Assembly: GCA_019059635.1 (NCBI GenBank)
Contig: JAGVRJ010000013.1
Span: forward strand, 186,001 to 250,000
Length of the DNA stretch: 64,000 bases
Direction: 5' to 3'
From: Proales similis
Taxonomy: Eukaryota; Rotifera; Eurotatoria; Ploima; Proalidae
Numbering within the stretch: the first letter of the stretch is position 1; each line of letters opens with the position of its first letter. Both the position numbers and the translations under genes were made by a program. Under the pieces are notes generated by a model. That model worked only from the letters and a program-made list of their open reading frames with translations, was not told where the DNA came from and made no database searches. Shown here one piece after another: positions 21,841-32,785 of this stretch.

Positions 21841-24781
21841 CTATGTGACGCTCTTCAGATAGCTGGTAATGCAGAGCGAGCGGTCGAACGACTGCTTGAG
21901 ATTGTTCCAGGCGGCCAGCTGGCTTTGTCTAACTTTTTGCAGGCTGGCGCCAAGCTCGTGCTCTTTGGAGACGACGTCCGCATGGACTTTGAGATAGAGC
22001 GCCAGATAGGCGTTGATCAGCTCGAAATTGCGCCGACTGACGAGCACATGATCGACCAGGCGAAGAAATCTATTCAATAGGTCGAGACTGCCGCCCATGT
22101 CGAGGCCGAGCGAGCGAACTTCCAGGTCGATGGCCGAAGGTCCCATGGCCTTAAGCTCGTCAAGCAGCTGGTCGTAGTCGGAGCCAGTGTCCGCTTTGGA
22201 TAGACGAGTGGCAAAGTCGGTGAGGAACAGGTTCACACGGCCCGATTTGTCGGCCTCATGCTTTTTCGAGCCTGTGTCTTCCAAGCTCTTGAACGTGAAG
22301 CCTTGCTCGTTGGCCACTGTGGGTAAAAAGAACGGAGCCAGCTTGGGCACTTTGGGAGCCTCTTTTGGCTTGTTGCGCTGCTTGATCACGTCCAAATTGG
22401 GCAAGTTCTTCCAGCGTGACTCGGCTAGCAACGAGAGCGTGACCAGCTCGTCGGCCAGCTGATCGGGCGACTTGTAGTTTTTGTAGCTTTCGTACTCGTT
22501 GCCTTGCTCGACGTCCATCTCCTCCTGCTGAAGGCGGTTAGTGTCCGAGCTCGTGCTCGGCATCAGCACGCTCTCGGTCGGCTCAAAGTCGGCGGGCAGC
22601 TGCCGCAGGGCGACGTGCGAGTAAAGCGTTCTGTTCGACCACAAGTAGACGCCGAGCTCGTTCAGGTGGGTGGTGGCCAGGAACTCGTTGTTGGGCGAGT
22701 AGGCGATGCTGGTCGGCGCGCTCTCAAATCGGCAGCAGTCGATCAGCTTGCCGGTGGGCAGATCCCACACCTTGAGCAAGCAGTCCATCGAGGCGGTGAT
22801 GAGCCAGCGCGAGTCAGAGCTGAACGCCATGTCGGATATTTTGTTCGAGTGGCCGCTGAACTTTCTCACCACCTTTCTGACGTCGCAGTCGACTATCTGA
22901 ATTGTAAAGTCATCGAGCGCCACGGCCAGCATTGCGCTCTCTCGGTGCATTTGAGTTCGGCTCACAGTCTCATCAAGCTGCAGCTCGTACTTGGCCTGTG
23001 TCACGCGCGACTGCAGTGTTTTCTTGTTCTTGAACGGCCAGAACAGAATCTGGCCACTCTCGCCGATTGTGATTGTGTGCAGATTGAGCGCGTCGGTCTC
23101 AACGCCGCGCACCGCACAATCATGCGCTAATTTTATCGAACTTGAGTCAGGTGAGCGGTCGCGATTGCCATTCATGCTTTACCTCTGTCTTGGCCATAGG
23201 TGCCTCTCAGCAAGCCGGACTGCAAGTTGTACAGGTCCACGTGGCCGGACGAATAGCCGATGAGGAAGAAATTGCCGCAAGCGGTTATGTTGCAGCTCTG
23301 GCGCAATCGAAATGAAATCGAATCGAGACGAGGTCTAAAAGGCGTGTCTCACCGTGGCCACGACTCCGGCGTAGAGGCGCTCATTGTCCTGGAAGCGCTT
23401 TGCGTCCACTTTGTGCTTGCCCATGGTCGACTTGACAAAGTCCCAGGTGGTGGCCAAGCGCAGGTTCTCGTGCAGACACACAATCGAATCCCAGTCGCTT
23501 TGCTTGCTCTCGTTGGAGACGAGCTCGAATATGGGCGGCATTTTGTGCTTGTCGAACTTGAGGCCAGTGCGACGCGTTTCCTGCTTGTCGAACGACGCAC
23601 GGCCCAGCGACTTGTTCTTGCTGTCGTGCTCGGTGGAGAAGGCCATGAGACAGCTGTCGAGGCCGGCGCTCAGAATGTGCTGGCCGTCGGCGTCGTGAAA
23701 TCGAATTCGACTCGGCGGCAGGCTGTGTCCGTGCCGCTGTCGGAGCAGACGAGCCGAGCCGTCGCTCATGTCAAATATCCAAACTTTGAGCGAATTGTCT
23801 GCCGAGCTGGTGACCATCAGCGGCTCGAACTGCAGCGCCTCAAGGCCGTCGACAGACGAGCGATGCGAGTCTCTCATCTGAGCGACGAGTCTCTTCTCTT
23901 CTAAATTCCACACGCCCATGTGGCCCAAGTGGCTGCCGCTGATCATTATCGGACTGGCGTCTGTTCGAAACGCCAGCGAACGAACCGAGCCGAACTCTTG
24001 CACGAACGACATGAGCGTTTCGTCGAATTTCAAGTTATGCAGCACAATGCGGCCGTTTTCGAGGCCGACGCCGACCACGTCGACCGCAGGCGACTGCTTC
24101 AGAACGGTGATCGACGAGCCGAAGCTGCTGAACGAGTAGACAAGCTGCGAGCTTTTTATGTTCCACAGCTGCATGGAGCCCTGCTTGCTGCCGAGCAGAA
24201 TCTTGTTCAAGTAAGTGATCGGATGAAGCGCACTGCTCACTTGGAACGTCTCAATGGGCAAGTTGAGCTTGAGATGCTCCTCGCTCGTCTCCACGCTGCA
24301 GATTTTCACCTTGTTCTCCACGTCCACTGAGATCAAGTGCGACGCGAACGGCATGATCATGTGCACGTCGGCCTCGTGCGCACAAATCACTTTCTCCACC
24401 TAAACTCGTCAAGCGTCTTGTGTCCGCCTCTAGGGGTGTCTAGGGGTCTAGTTACCTTGCGGCCAAAGCGGAACGCGTAGACCTTGTTGCGTGCGGCCGC
24501 GTAAATATAAGTGGCGTCCACGGCCAGGCTGCTGATCTCGTCGTCGAGCAAATCGCTCACTCGCACTAGGCCCAGATTGGAGCACTTGGATCGAGCGCTT
24601 GGGTTTAGAATGCGATCGCACTCTCAATCAGAACAGCATTTACCTTGTAGACGTGAAACGCTCTGCCCACCGAGGTGATCACGTAGTTCTCCTGGTGCCT
24701 GGCATTGTATCTGATCGCACAAGGCACATGATTGCTGTTCACTCCCAACGCCCTGAACGGACTGAATATCTTTGAGCTCAT
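21841..24781 (-). CDS. WDR36: WDR36 / UTP21, small-subunit processome WD40 protein
   Basis: Nucleolar U3 snoRNP (UTP-B) subunit for 18S rRNA processing; 904 aa. Exons from 5': 24781-24644, 24584-24456, 24399-23353, 23297-23183, 23126-21841; introns 55-59 bp, all in the 5' half except one. The start MSSKIFSPFRALGVNSN matches IFSGFRALG of the family. Two tandem seven-bladed propellers are expected: blades include HPITYLNKILLGSKQGSMQL, SGHLGHMGVWNLE, FSGHSNKISDMAFSSD and ASMDCLLKVWDLPTGKLID. The PESRWKNLLNLD-type segment reads AESRWKNLPNLDVIKQRNKP, followed by APFFLPT. The C-terminal Utp21 domain ends in LYLKVHADVV...CITSYLKSVT. AATAAA at 21823-21818. Head to head with the large EGF gene. Confidence 0.96.
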
Positions 24782-25388
24782 CTTCTGTCGCCCAGTCAAT
24801 CTAATCAATCCGAATGTTTTTGTTTCAAATCGCGAGCCTCAAGCAAGCGCACACGCACGAGCCATGTGAGCTGGCCGCAGCTACAAAACAAACTCAACAT
24901 GGCCGCCCTCCCACCTGCCGTCGACCCTGTTCGTCTCGCTTTCGACACATTTTTGCGCACAAGGGCACGATTGGCAGACGCTCGACACCTCTGGCAAATT
25001 AGAGCCAAAGCGAGCAGCAGAGTGTCTAAGGCAATGCGGAGAATAGGAGCGGCTGCATCCCTTGCTCGTCCTGCTTCTCTCTTTTTTGCTCTTGTTGTGC
25101 GAGCTTGTCGTCCAATCAAATTTGCAATCACGGCCAACTATACGCTGGTCTGTTGAAAAGCTCATTGCATGGCGTCAATTCGCACTTTTTCTTCTTGTTG
25201 GTTTTCTCAATTTCATTGAACGCTGGCTTTGACTGCGCGCTCTTGCTTTAGCGCTCATCGAGTGACTTGAGTGGCTTATGTTGAGCCGATCAAGATTTCA
25301 TCTGTTCGTCGCCGCTTTGCTTTAGACCCAACAGCAAAACGCTTACGTGCGTCCTCCACATCAACTGACAGACACAAGCACAGACAAG
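24782..25388. other. Divergent intergenic region, WDR36 / EGF-repeat gene
   Basis: No coding sequence recognised; contains the 5' UTRs and promoters of two divergent genes. Confidence 0.5.
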
Positions 25389-28300
25389 ATGAGGCCGTGG
25401 TGCACACTCGTCCTCCTCAAGTGTATTCTGCTCCTTTCGTCGGCAGCAGGCGCCGCCGAGTCAGGCAACCAGCGGGTCTGCGACATTGACTACTATCTGA
25501 GAGAGAATGCTGCGAGCGGAGTGGAGTTCACCGAGCTGGAGTATTTCGGCGACAACGGTGATAAGCCTTGCTACCGGCTGATAAAGACACATGCCGACTA
25601 TGGCGTGAGAGTGGACCTGAAGCCGTTCCGTCTTGACAGCAAAGAGTGCTCGCCAGAGCAGGCGGTCGACGGCTGCTGCAACTACTTGTCGATCGGCACT
25701 GGGCCGACTGTGAATCGCAACGAGAGCGCACGAGTGTGCGGCGAGCCCAGAACCGAGCCGCTCTTCTTCGAGACAAATCAAATCTGGCTCAACTTGTACG
25801 ACCACGGCGCCAAGTTTGTCAAGTTCAAAATAGTGGTCACGCCTTTCCAGCGTGTGTTCAGAAGCGACAAGGACCACCTGAGCAGCCCGATAATCGACGC
25901 CAACACGGCCAAATACCCCAACAACCTGAACTTGACGTATTACATCGTCGCTCAGGAGCACAACATGATCTCGCTTCGGTTTCAGTTCAAATTCGCCATC
26001 GAGAAAGAGATGGGCCACTGCTTTGACTTTGTCGAGGTCGGAATGCTCGACTCGAGCGAAGCGCCGCGCCGCTTCTGTGGCTACGAGTTTCCGGACGAGC
26101 TCTACTTGCAGTCAAATCGAGTCTACTTGCGCTTCTTCACCGACCAGGACCTAAACGACTCGGGCTTTTCGCTCTACTACCGCACGATCAAGTACCTTCA
26201 CACCGACCCGAACGGCATAGTCTCTCTCACCGACTATCCGATCAACATCACCTATCAGATCAGAGCGCCGGCCGACCAGAAGATCCAGCTCACCGTCAAC
26301 AACTTTGACTTTGCCAACTGCTTTGTGCCCGAGACGCAGCAGATGATCCGCTCGCCGGACGCGGCCTGCTCGCTGTCCAACGACCACCTGATGCTCATAA
26401 ACGAGAAGGGCAGCATGAGCGACGAGCTCTACACTCACGTCAACACAAAGACCTCGTTGAACAACACGCGCGGATGGACTTTCTGCGCCTGCAATCGGCC
26501 TCCGACCACCCTGTTCTCGCTGACCAACGAGCTGAACGTGAAATTCTTCAAGTCGAAGGGCAGAAACTCGCACAACAACAAGCTGCTCATAAGCTACTCG
26601 TTCGTGCCCGCGGTCGAGTTCGAGAGCGACGAGACTAGAATTGTCCAAGACCACAACACGAGCTACATCGGCGGCTACAATCTCAACATCCGGGTGCCGC
26701 GCGGCAATCACGTGCGCTTGTTCGGCCTCTCGAACAAGTGCAACTTTCCCAAGTTCTCGCTCATCTCCACTCAGCAGGGCGTGGACAAGTCGATCGAAGA
26801 GCTGCGTCTCAACCACACTCAGTTCAAGGAGAGCTGCAGCTACTTGTTCGAAGTAGCCGAGCCCAATCTCCAGAGCGAGCACTCGCACTGGAATCTCACT
26901 TGGCTCATCGACATGGACGCCGCCTTTCAACAGTTTGACTTTGAGATCAACTGGATCTTCTTGGCCAACACTTACGAGGAGGCCGGCTCGGGCATAATCG
27001 ACTTGCCGGCCACGGTCGGATTCGGCAACGAGCAGCTGCGTCGTTTGAAATTTGTGTTCAACTCGATCGACGACCAAAAGCGACATCGGCTCTACTTTGA
27101 GACGAGCGAGAGCATCACCGGCTACACTGACTTTGTCAAGGTCATATTTGGTCCCTTTCAGAGTCCGGTCGGACCCAAGTACCTGAACGAGAAGGAGACG
27201 CCTCTGGTGCTGAGGACCGAGCACAGCGTGCTCGTCGTAGAGCGAACCAACACTCCGGGCCTGAGAATCAACTACACTCTGGAGGCGCAAGTGGGCGACT
27301 GTGACTTTGACAACTCGCTCTGCGGCTATCGGCTCAACGTGACCAACAGGACGAACAGGAACATTCAGCTGAAGCACGAGCCCCGCTATCCGGTCATCGA
27401 CCGAAACGACTTTAACGTGCTCAAGAGGGCCAGCGAGTTTTACTTGTCGCTGAGTCAGAAGCGCACCAGTCAGCCGGCCGAGGGCGTTGTCTACTCGCCG
27501 AGCATCAAACTCAAGCAAGAGCTGACCGCCGTCCGCTACAGCCTCTCGTTCAACTTCATGAGCTCCGACCATGTGGACAACGAGCTGAACGTGTTCGTGC
27601 TCGAGAGCCAGTTCAACCCGGCGCTATTGGCCGCCAAGCGAGTCGAGCTTGAAAGTCTGCGTCTCGACTCGGACAAGAGCAACGTGTTCGAACTAAACAC
27701 TCGCTCGACCTGTCCTGCGGTCATTCCGGCCGCGCTGCTCAACGCAATCGCATTGGACAAGTCACGCTCCAACACGGTCTCGTTGTCTCAACTGGCCAGC
27801 AACTCGGTGCAAGACGAAGACTCCAAGCTCAAGTGGTTCGCCGTGCGAAATGTGGACATTTTGACTTGCCACGACTTTCAGCTAGGCTTCGAGTTCCGCT
27901 TCAGTGTGCACAAGGATCGTCTGCTTGACATTCCGAATTTAGCGCCGTCGATGGGCATCGACCAAGTTCGACTGGAGGCCAAACAGAACAGCACAAGCGA
28001 ATGCAAAGAGAATGTGTGCGGCGCCAACGGCAAATGCTTCGAGTTCAACGGAGAGAAGCTGTGCTGCTGCATGCCGGGCTATCAGGGCGAGAGGTGCCAG
28101 ACTCAGCTGAGCGCCTGCAAGCTCAAGGCCGAGCAGAACAAGAAGCTCGGCGGCAAAGAGGAGGCTTGCGCCAACGGTGCCCAGTGCGCCGATCTCCTCG
28201 ACACGTTCGACTACAAGTGTCAGTGTCCGACGGGCTACACCGGCAAGGACTGCGAGACCGAGATAAACGAGTGCCTCACTAACCCGTGCAAGAACAACGC

Positions 28301-30635
28301 CATTTGCCTCGACCTCGTCGGCAAGTACGAATGCATATGCCCGCGCGGCTTCCGAGGCCGAGACTGCCAGGACGAGGACAAGGTGTGCGAGGAGACGTGC
28401 AGCAAGAACGGCACCGAACGATGCCTCTACGATCGAAACAATGTGATCTGCAAGTGCAAGCCGCACTTCATGGGCTCGAGATGCGAGTCGGAGCGGCCGT
28501 CGGTGACCAGAAAATGCGAAGCGAGTCCCTGCATCGAAGGCGAGTGCCACATTAGAGACGGCCAAGTGGTGTGCCTCTGTCCCGAGCATCGAACTGGAAA
28601 GTACTGCGAGCAGCTTATCGACCATTGTGACTCGTACGGCCACCTTTGTCTGAACGGCTCTCGCTGCAGCTTCGCCAACGCGGACGCCTCCCGAATCGAG
28701 TGTACTTGCGAGACGGGCTTCACCGGCAAATTCTGCAACCAGACCATCGACTACTGCGCGTCGAACAAATGCGTGCACGGCACGTGCGTCAACGAGTACA
28801 TGGACTATCGTTGCGAGTGCAAGCGGGGCTTCATCGGCCGCTTCTGCGAGCTAAAGCTGCAAGACGCGTGCTTCGGCCACAAGTGCCAGCGGGGCACTTG
28901 CGTGCCAGACTCGGCCAAGGGCTACCGATGCAAATGCCTGCCGGACGCTGTTGGCGAGCTGTGCGACCAGGACCGATGCGACACGCAGCAGCATTTCAAC
29001 TCCACCTGCAGCAAAAAGGGCACCGCCGAGGTCATAAACTCGAACGGCGAGTGCATATGCAAATGCAAGCCGGGCTATTACGGCGACGTGTGTCAGCACC
29101 GTGAGAACCTGTGCGTGCAGCGACGAGAAAAGGGCGACTTTGAAGAGCAATGCCTAAACGGCGGCACTTGTCTGTTCGACTCGGAGAGCGAGCAAGTAAA
29201 GTGCGAATGCTTGCCACAGTACGAAGGCGACCGATGCCAGCTGAAGCGAGACCACTGCAAGACGAGCCCGTGTAAATACGGCGTCTGCGAGAGTCACCTG
29301 AGCGGTTTCAGCTGCGTTTGCAACGAAGGCTGGAGCGGCGAGCTGTGCGACAAGCCGACGGACGTATGCACCGACTCGATCTTGAACGAGTGCGTGGCAG
29401 AGAACACAAAAGAGATTCTCTACTCGCCGCCCATCTCGGCCTTCTCTCAGCCCAAGTGCGTTTGCATGTGCAAGATCGGCTACACGGGAGCCAAGTGCGA
29501 GGTGAACATTGACGACTGCGCCAACAATCCGTGCCAGAACAACGGCACTTGCGTGGACAAGGTGGCCAACTACGAGTGCGTTTGCCCTGAAGGCTTCCAG
29601 GGCACCAGCTGCGAGAAGGAGGCGACCAAATGCGACCACAATCCGTGCAAGTTCGGCTCATGTGAGGAAGTGATGGGCAAAGTGCAGTGCCGATGCGAGA
29701 GAGGCTTCACTGGCCAGTTCTGCGAGAGCATAGTCGAAAAGTGCGACATGAATCCGTGCAAGAACGGCGGCACTTGTCTCAATCTGATCGACGACTACTT
29801 TTGCGCCTGCACCTACGAGTACAGGGGCAGTCGCAACTGCGAGCAAAAGCTGCACGACCCGTGTCTCAGCTCGCCGTGCGTGAACGGGGCCACTTGCATC
29901 TCCAAACAGATCAGCGCCGGCAACCGGACCATCTACTCGGACTACACTTGCGCCTGCACGGACGGCTTTGTGGGCAACAGATGCCAGACGCCGGAGAGCG
30001 AGCAGCGCTCGGCCAAGTGTCCTTCGGACTACTGCCTGAACGGAGGCACTTGTCAGCTAGACCGCGGCAATCAGCCAAAATGCCTGTGCCACAGCAACTG
30101 GGCCGGCGAGCGGTGCGACAAGCTCGCTCACTTGGAAATGTGCAAGGTGCCCGAGTTCTGCAAGAACGGCGGCACGTGCATCGCCACACCGGAGGGCAGC
30201 TCTTGTCTCTGCCTGCCCCAATACGGCGGCCAATACTGTCAGATCGCACACTCGCCCTGCGACTACATGCGATGCGAGAACGGCGCCACTTGCATACTCG
30301 ACAACAACCGCATGCCGATCTGCAAATGCCCCAACGGTCGATTCGTGGGCACCAGATGCCAAATAGACCTGTCGCTTGAAGCTCATCTCAAGCCGATTTC
30401 GCTCGAGCTGACCAATGCCAAAGAGGCGTCATGCGACGTGCTCGGCAACGACGTCACCACCATCGACTACGTCTTTACCGCCCTCATTCTGTTCTGCATT
30501 CTCATCCTGGTCATTCTGGTCATCTACATCTACGTCTACTTTGGCATCAGGAAGATCAAGCGCAGCTACGACCGCACTTGGCAAGAGAAAAAGGTTTTGG
30601 ACGAGCTGCACGAGGTGACCAATCGCTACGCCTGA
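25389..30635 (+). CDS. Single-pass CUB/MAM/EGF-repeat cell-surface protein, intronless
   Basis: Type I membrane protein of 1748 aa in one 5.2-kb exon. The ATG at 25389 begins a signal peptide (LVLLKCILLLSSAAGA). The N-terminal half holds CUB-like modules; the clearest spans about residues 170-270 (NLTYYIVAQE, HCFDFVEV, FCGYEF, DSGFSLYYR). At about residue 637 a MAM-like module starts (CDFDNSLCGYRL). From about residue 870, some 19 EGF-like domains follow, several with the calcium-binding pattern (DINE-like TEINECLTNPC, NIDDCANNPC). A transmembrane helix at about 1694-1719 precedes a basic tail of about 30 residues. Many NxT/NxS sites fit an extracellular protein. The order resembles adhesion or cubilin-like proteins, but I cannot assign an orthologue. 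AATAAA at 31091-31096. Confidence 0.9.
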   Translation: MRPWCTLVLLKCILLLSSAAGAAESGNQRVCDIDYYLRENAASGVEFTELEYFGDNGDKPCYRLIKTHADYGVRVDLKPFRLDSKECSPEQAVDGCCNYLSIGTGPTVNRNESARVCGEPRTEPLFFETNQIWLNLYDHGAKFVKFKIVVTPFQRVFRSDKDHLSSPIIDANTAKYPNNLNLTYYIVAQEHNMISLRFQFKFAIEKEMGHCFDFVEVGMLDSSEAPRRFCGYEFPDELYLQSNRVYLRFFTDQDLNDSGFSLYYRTIKYLHTDPNGIVSLTDYPINITYQIRAPADQKIQLTVNNFDFANCFVPETQQMIRSPDAACSLSNDHLMLINEKGSMSDELYTHVNTKTSLNNTRGWTFCACNRPPTTLFSLTNELNVKFFKSKGRNSHNNKLLISYSFVPAVEFESDETRIVQDHNTSYIGGYNLNIRVPRGNHVRLFGLSNKCNFPKFSLISTQQGVDKSIEELRLNHTQFKESCSYLFEVAEPNLQSEHSHWNLTWLIDMDAAFQQFDFEINWIFLANTYEEAGSGIIDLPATVGFGNEQLRRLKFVFNSIDDQKRHRLYFETSESITGYTDFVKVIFGPFQSPVGPKYLNEKETPLVLRTEHSVLVVERTNTPGLRINYTLEAQVGDCDFDNSLCGYRLNVTNRTNRNIQLKHEPRYPVIDRNDFNVLKRASEFYLSLSQKRTSQPAEGVVYSPSIKLKQELTAVRYSLSFNFMSSDHVDNELNVFVLESQFNPALLAAKRVELESLRLDSDKSNVFELNTRSTCPAVIPAALLNAIALDKSRSNTVSLSQLASNSVQDEDSKLKWFAVRNVDILTCHDFQLGFEFRFSVHKDRLLDIPNLAPSMGIDQVRLEAKQNSTSECKENVCGANGKCFEFNGEKLCCCMPGYQGERCQTQLSACKLKAEQNKKLGGKEEACANGAQCADLLDTFDYKCQCPTGYTGKDCETEINECLTNPCKNNAICLDLVGKYECICPRGFRGRDCQDEDKVCEETCSKNGTERCLYDRNNVICKCKPHFMGSRCESERPSVTRKCEASPCIEGECHIRDGQVVCLCPEHRTGKYCEQLIDHCDSYGHLCLNGSRCSFANADASRIECTCETGFTGKFCNQTIDYCASNKCVHGTCVNEYMDYRCECKRGFIGRFCELKLQDACFGHKCQRGTCVPDSAKGYRCKCLPDAVGELCDQDRCDTQQHFNSTCSKKGTAEVINSNGECICKCKPGYYGDVCQHRENLCVQRREKGDFEEQCLNGGTCLFDSESEQVKCECLPQYEGDRCQLKRDHCKTSPCKYGVCESHLSGFSCVCNEGWSGELCDKPTDVCTDSILNECVAENTKEILYSPPISAFSQPKCVCMCKIGYTGAKCEVNIDDCANNPCQNNGTCVDKVANYECVCPEGFQGTSCEKEATKCDHNPCKFGSCEEVMGKVQCRCERGFTGQFCESIVEKCDMNPCKNGGTCLNLIDDYFCACTYEYRGSRNCEQKLHDPCLSSPCVNGATCISKQISAGNRTIYSDYTCACTDGFVGNRCQTPESEQRSAKCPSDYCLNGGTCQLDRGNQPKCLCHSNWAGERCDKLAHLEMCKVPEFCKNGGTCIATPEGSSCLCLPQYGGQYCQIAHSPCDYMRCENGATCILDNNRMPICKCPNGRFVGTRCQIDLSLEAHLKPISLELTNAKEASCDVLGNDVTTIDYVFTALILFCILILVILVIYIYVYFGIRKIKRSYDRTWQEKKVLDELHEVTNRYA

Positions 30636-31217
30636 ACGCTCAACAGCCGCCCTCAGTCCGCCGCCCTCATTCTTCACCGTCATCATTCCACCGCCTTTTA
30701 TCCAATCTTGTATCGAAACTGTTCGGTTTTAGTATTCACTCTGGCCAACATGTGACCTCTCTAGTTGCTCTAGGTTTTAGCATTTCTTCTTCTTCATTTT
30801 TTATCAAGTCTTGCGAACGCTTTTAAATCAAACCAGAACGAGCTCTGCTTCGACTGCTCGTCTTGCCTATTTATTTATGCATTTATTTAGTCTGCCTATT
30901 CATCCACATTTTAGACTTGAATCATACACTTCAACGCAAAGAGAATTGGACTTTTCTTAAATCAAAGTTTCGAGTCAAATTTTTGGTCTTTTTCTCTTTT
31001 TCTCCGAGTCCAATCACTGTTCACTTTGCTTTCTCAATTGTCCTGATGCAATCATTTCAATCAATCAGCCAATCAATCAAATTCTAATCAAATAAAGCAA
31101 AATGCTCAAATTGAACCAAAACAGGTGAACCAAGTCCAGACAGACAGACAGACATTCCTTTCAACGTTTATTCTCTAATTCACGCGTTGACAATCAACGA
31201 GCATTGAAGCATTCGGC
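30636..31217. other. Convergent 3' region, EGF gene / mucin-like gene
   Basis: AT-rich 3' UTR of the EGF gene with AATAAA at 31091-31096. A GACA repeat lies at 31138-31153. No other gene seen. Confidence 0.6.
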
Positions 31218-32410
31218 TCAAATGCCTGATGGACAAGGGTCGACTTGTTCGTACAGGGCACCCATGGCCAATTGCCAGCAGCCAGGCGAGGCCAAATTGA
31301 ATTGATTGTTGTGACTGAAGGAATTTGAGAGCAAGTAAAAGTCCACTTCCAAGTTAATGTTGCTCGAACTGGTCGGAGCTTTAAACATGGTTGACTGGTT
31401 CGCTTGAAAAATGAAAAGCTTTCTCATCAGTCCGTTTGCGCAAAGCATCGCCTCAAGTACTTACGTGCCAATAGGACAACATCTGAAGAAAAGGACGCTG
31501 AGTCAAACTGAAAATTCAAGTTTACTTGGGCGTTCAAGGTCAAGATTGAGTTGGTAATTGTCCATTCTGAGGCCGGCTCACAATTAGAAACAATCCAAAT
31601 GTACTGATGATTGCATTCGCACACGCTATTCAAGCATTCTAACAATAGATTGGAATCGCATTCCGAATTGCTTGAACACGCTTGAGCATAGAAGCCAGGG
31701 GAACCTGTGCTGCTGTCCTCAGTACTGCTCTCCTCTGTGCTGCTGTCTTGGGTGCTGCTCTCCTCTGTGCTGCTGTCCTCAGTGGAACCATCAGTGCTGC
31801 TGTCCTCAGTGGAACCATCAGTGCTGCTGTCCTCAGTGGAACCATCAGTGCTGCTGTCCTCAGTACTACTTCCCTCTGTGCTGCTTCCATCAGTGGAACC
31901 ATCAGTGCTGCTCTCTTCAGTACCGCTGTCTTGGGTGCTGCTCTCCTCTGTGCTGCTGTCTTGGATGCTGCTTCCCTCTGTGCTGCTCTCTTCTGTACTG
32001 CTTCCCTCTGTGCTGGTCTCCTCTGTGCTGCTTCCCCCTGTTAAACCATCGAAACTGATGACCTCTGTGTTGCCAACTGAATTGTCGTCAGTGCTATTCA
32101 ACAAGTTATAAAGCTTGATGTTCGAACCAGGCACCAGAAGGATTTGTTCGTCAGGTACGGTGGTGTTGTAAAAAGAGCAGAATGTATCTCGACTCAGCAC
32201 AGCCCGGCAATACTCGTTCTGGAGGCAATGAGCAAGACAGAATTTCGAATTGGCAAAATACAGTGATTCCGACAAATGGGCCGCAGCAAAGTCAAATGAA
32301 GGCTGAGCATGCAGATTGATGCTGTACTTTTGACCACTTAAGCTCAGCCCGTTCACGAACGCGCTGATGCCCAAAAGCATGATGCAATTTATTTCTTGAA
32401 AATGTTTCAT
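31218..32410 (-). CDS. Secreted mucin-like repeat protein, unknown family
   Basis: 376 aa in two exons from 5': 32410-31465 and 31402-31218, with a 62-bp intron that has a good pyrimidine tract (CTTTTCATTTTTCAAG). Residues 1-22 form a signal peptide (IMLLGISAFVNGLSLS). A cysteine region FCLAHCLQNEYCRA...FC is PAN/apple-like in spacing. The centre is a low-complexity Ser/Thr/Glu/Asp domain built of S-S-T-E-[DE/G] pentapeptides and S-S-T-D-G-S-T-E-D units, probably heavily O-glycosylated. A six-cysteine EGF- or Kazal-like segment (CSSNSECDSN, CECNHQYIW) follows, then a lectin-like tail (TLNAQVNLNFQFDSASF). No orthologue recognised; a cuticle, mucus or gland product is a guess. Head to head with CTR9. 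Confidence 0.8.
31710..32040 (-). repeat. Coding tandem repeat of the mucin-like gene
   Basis: Tandem 15-bp and 27-bp units; a 27-bp unit (plus strand starting CAGTGGAACCATCAGTGCTG) occurs about four times around 31779-31870. All units are in frame and encode the S/T/E/D domain. Confidence 0.9.
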
Positions 32411-32785
32411 GTTCCCTTTTACTTTCCAAAAATGAGACTAAACCGCAGAATTGGATTCGCTAACAGCAGAGTTTAATTTCAGAAAGAGCGCCACTTAGAC
32501 ATTCAATCAAACAGCTTTGATCGCGCTAAAACGTTTCCGTGTGCATTTTGCTAAATTTAGTTTTATAGCAAGTGAGGTTGCTGCGCACTTGCTAATAATG
32601 TTTGCAGATTAAAAGTAAAATAGAAAAGTGGCTGGGAACCAATGTTTGATGAGTTTTGGCGGCAATTAGTCAAATGGATATGCGGCTGAGCGAATGTCAA
32701 GTTAGTTGTGCAACTGGTGATGTCCGCCGTCCATACTGTGTGAAAGCATGCGAAAGGCGGATTGGCGGCCAGATTGAGCGCGGAC
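32411..32785. other. Divergent intergenic region, mucin-like gene / CTR9
   Basis: 375 bp shared upstream region; no coding or regulatory motif recognised with confidence. Confidence 0.5.

Noticed and set aside
26151-27572. 473-residue open frame on the minus strand opposite the EGF-repeat gene
   Set aside because: Antisense shadow of a GC-rich coding exon; the plus strand has clear CUB/MAM/EGF homology and the minus frame has no recognisable protein.
31710-32040. Regular spaced repeats resembling a CRISPR-like array
   Set aside because: Units are 15/27 bp, contiguous, in frame inside a secreted protein gene of an animal genome; no spacers.
32762-32785. Upstream extension of CTR9 (start at a TTG codon)
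   Set aside because: No ATG in the extension; MSDTTIEIPL matches the family start.
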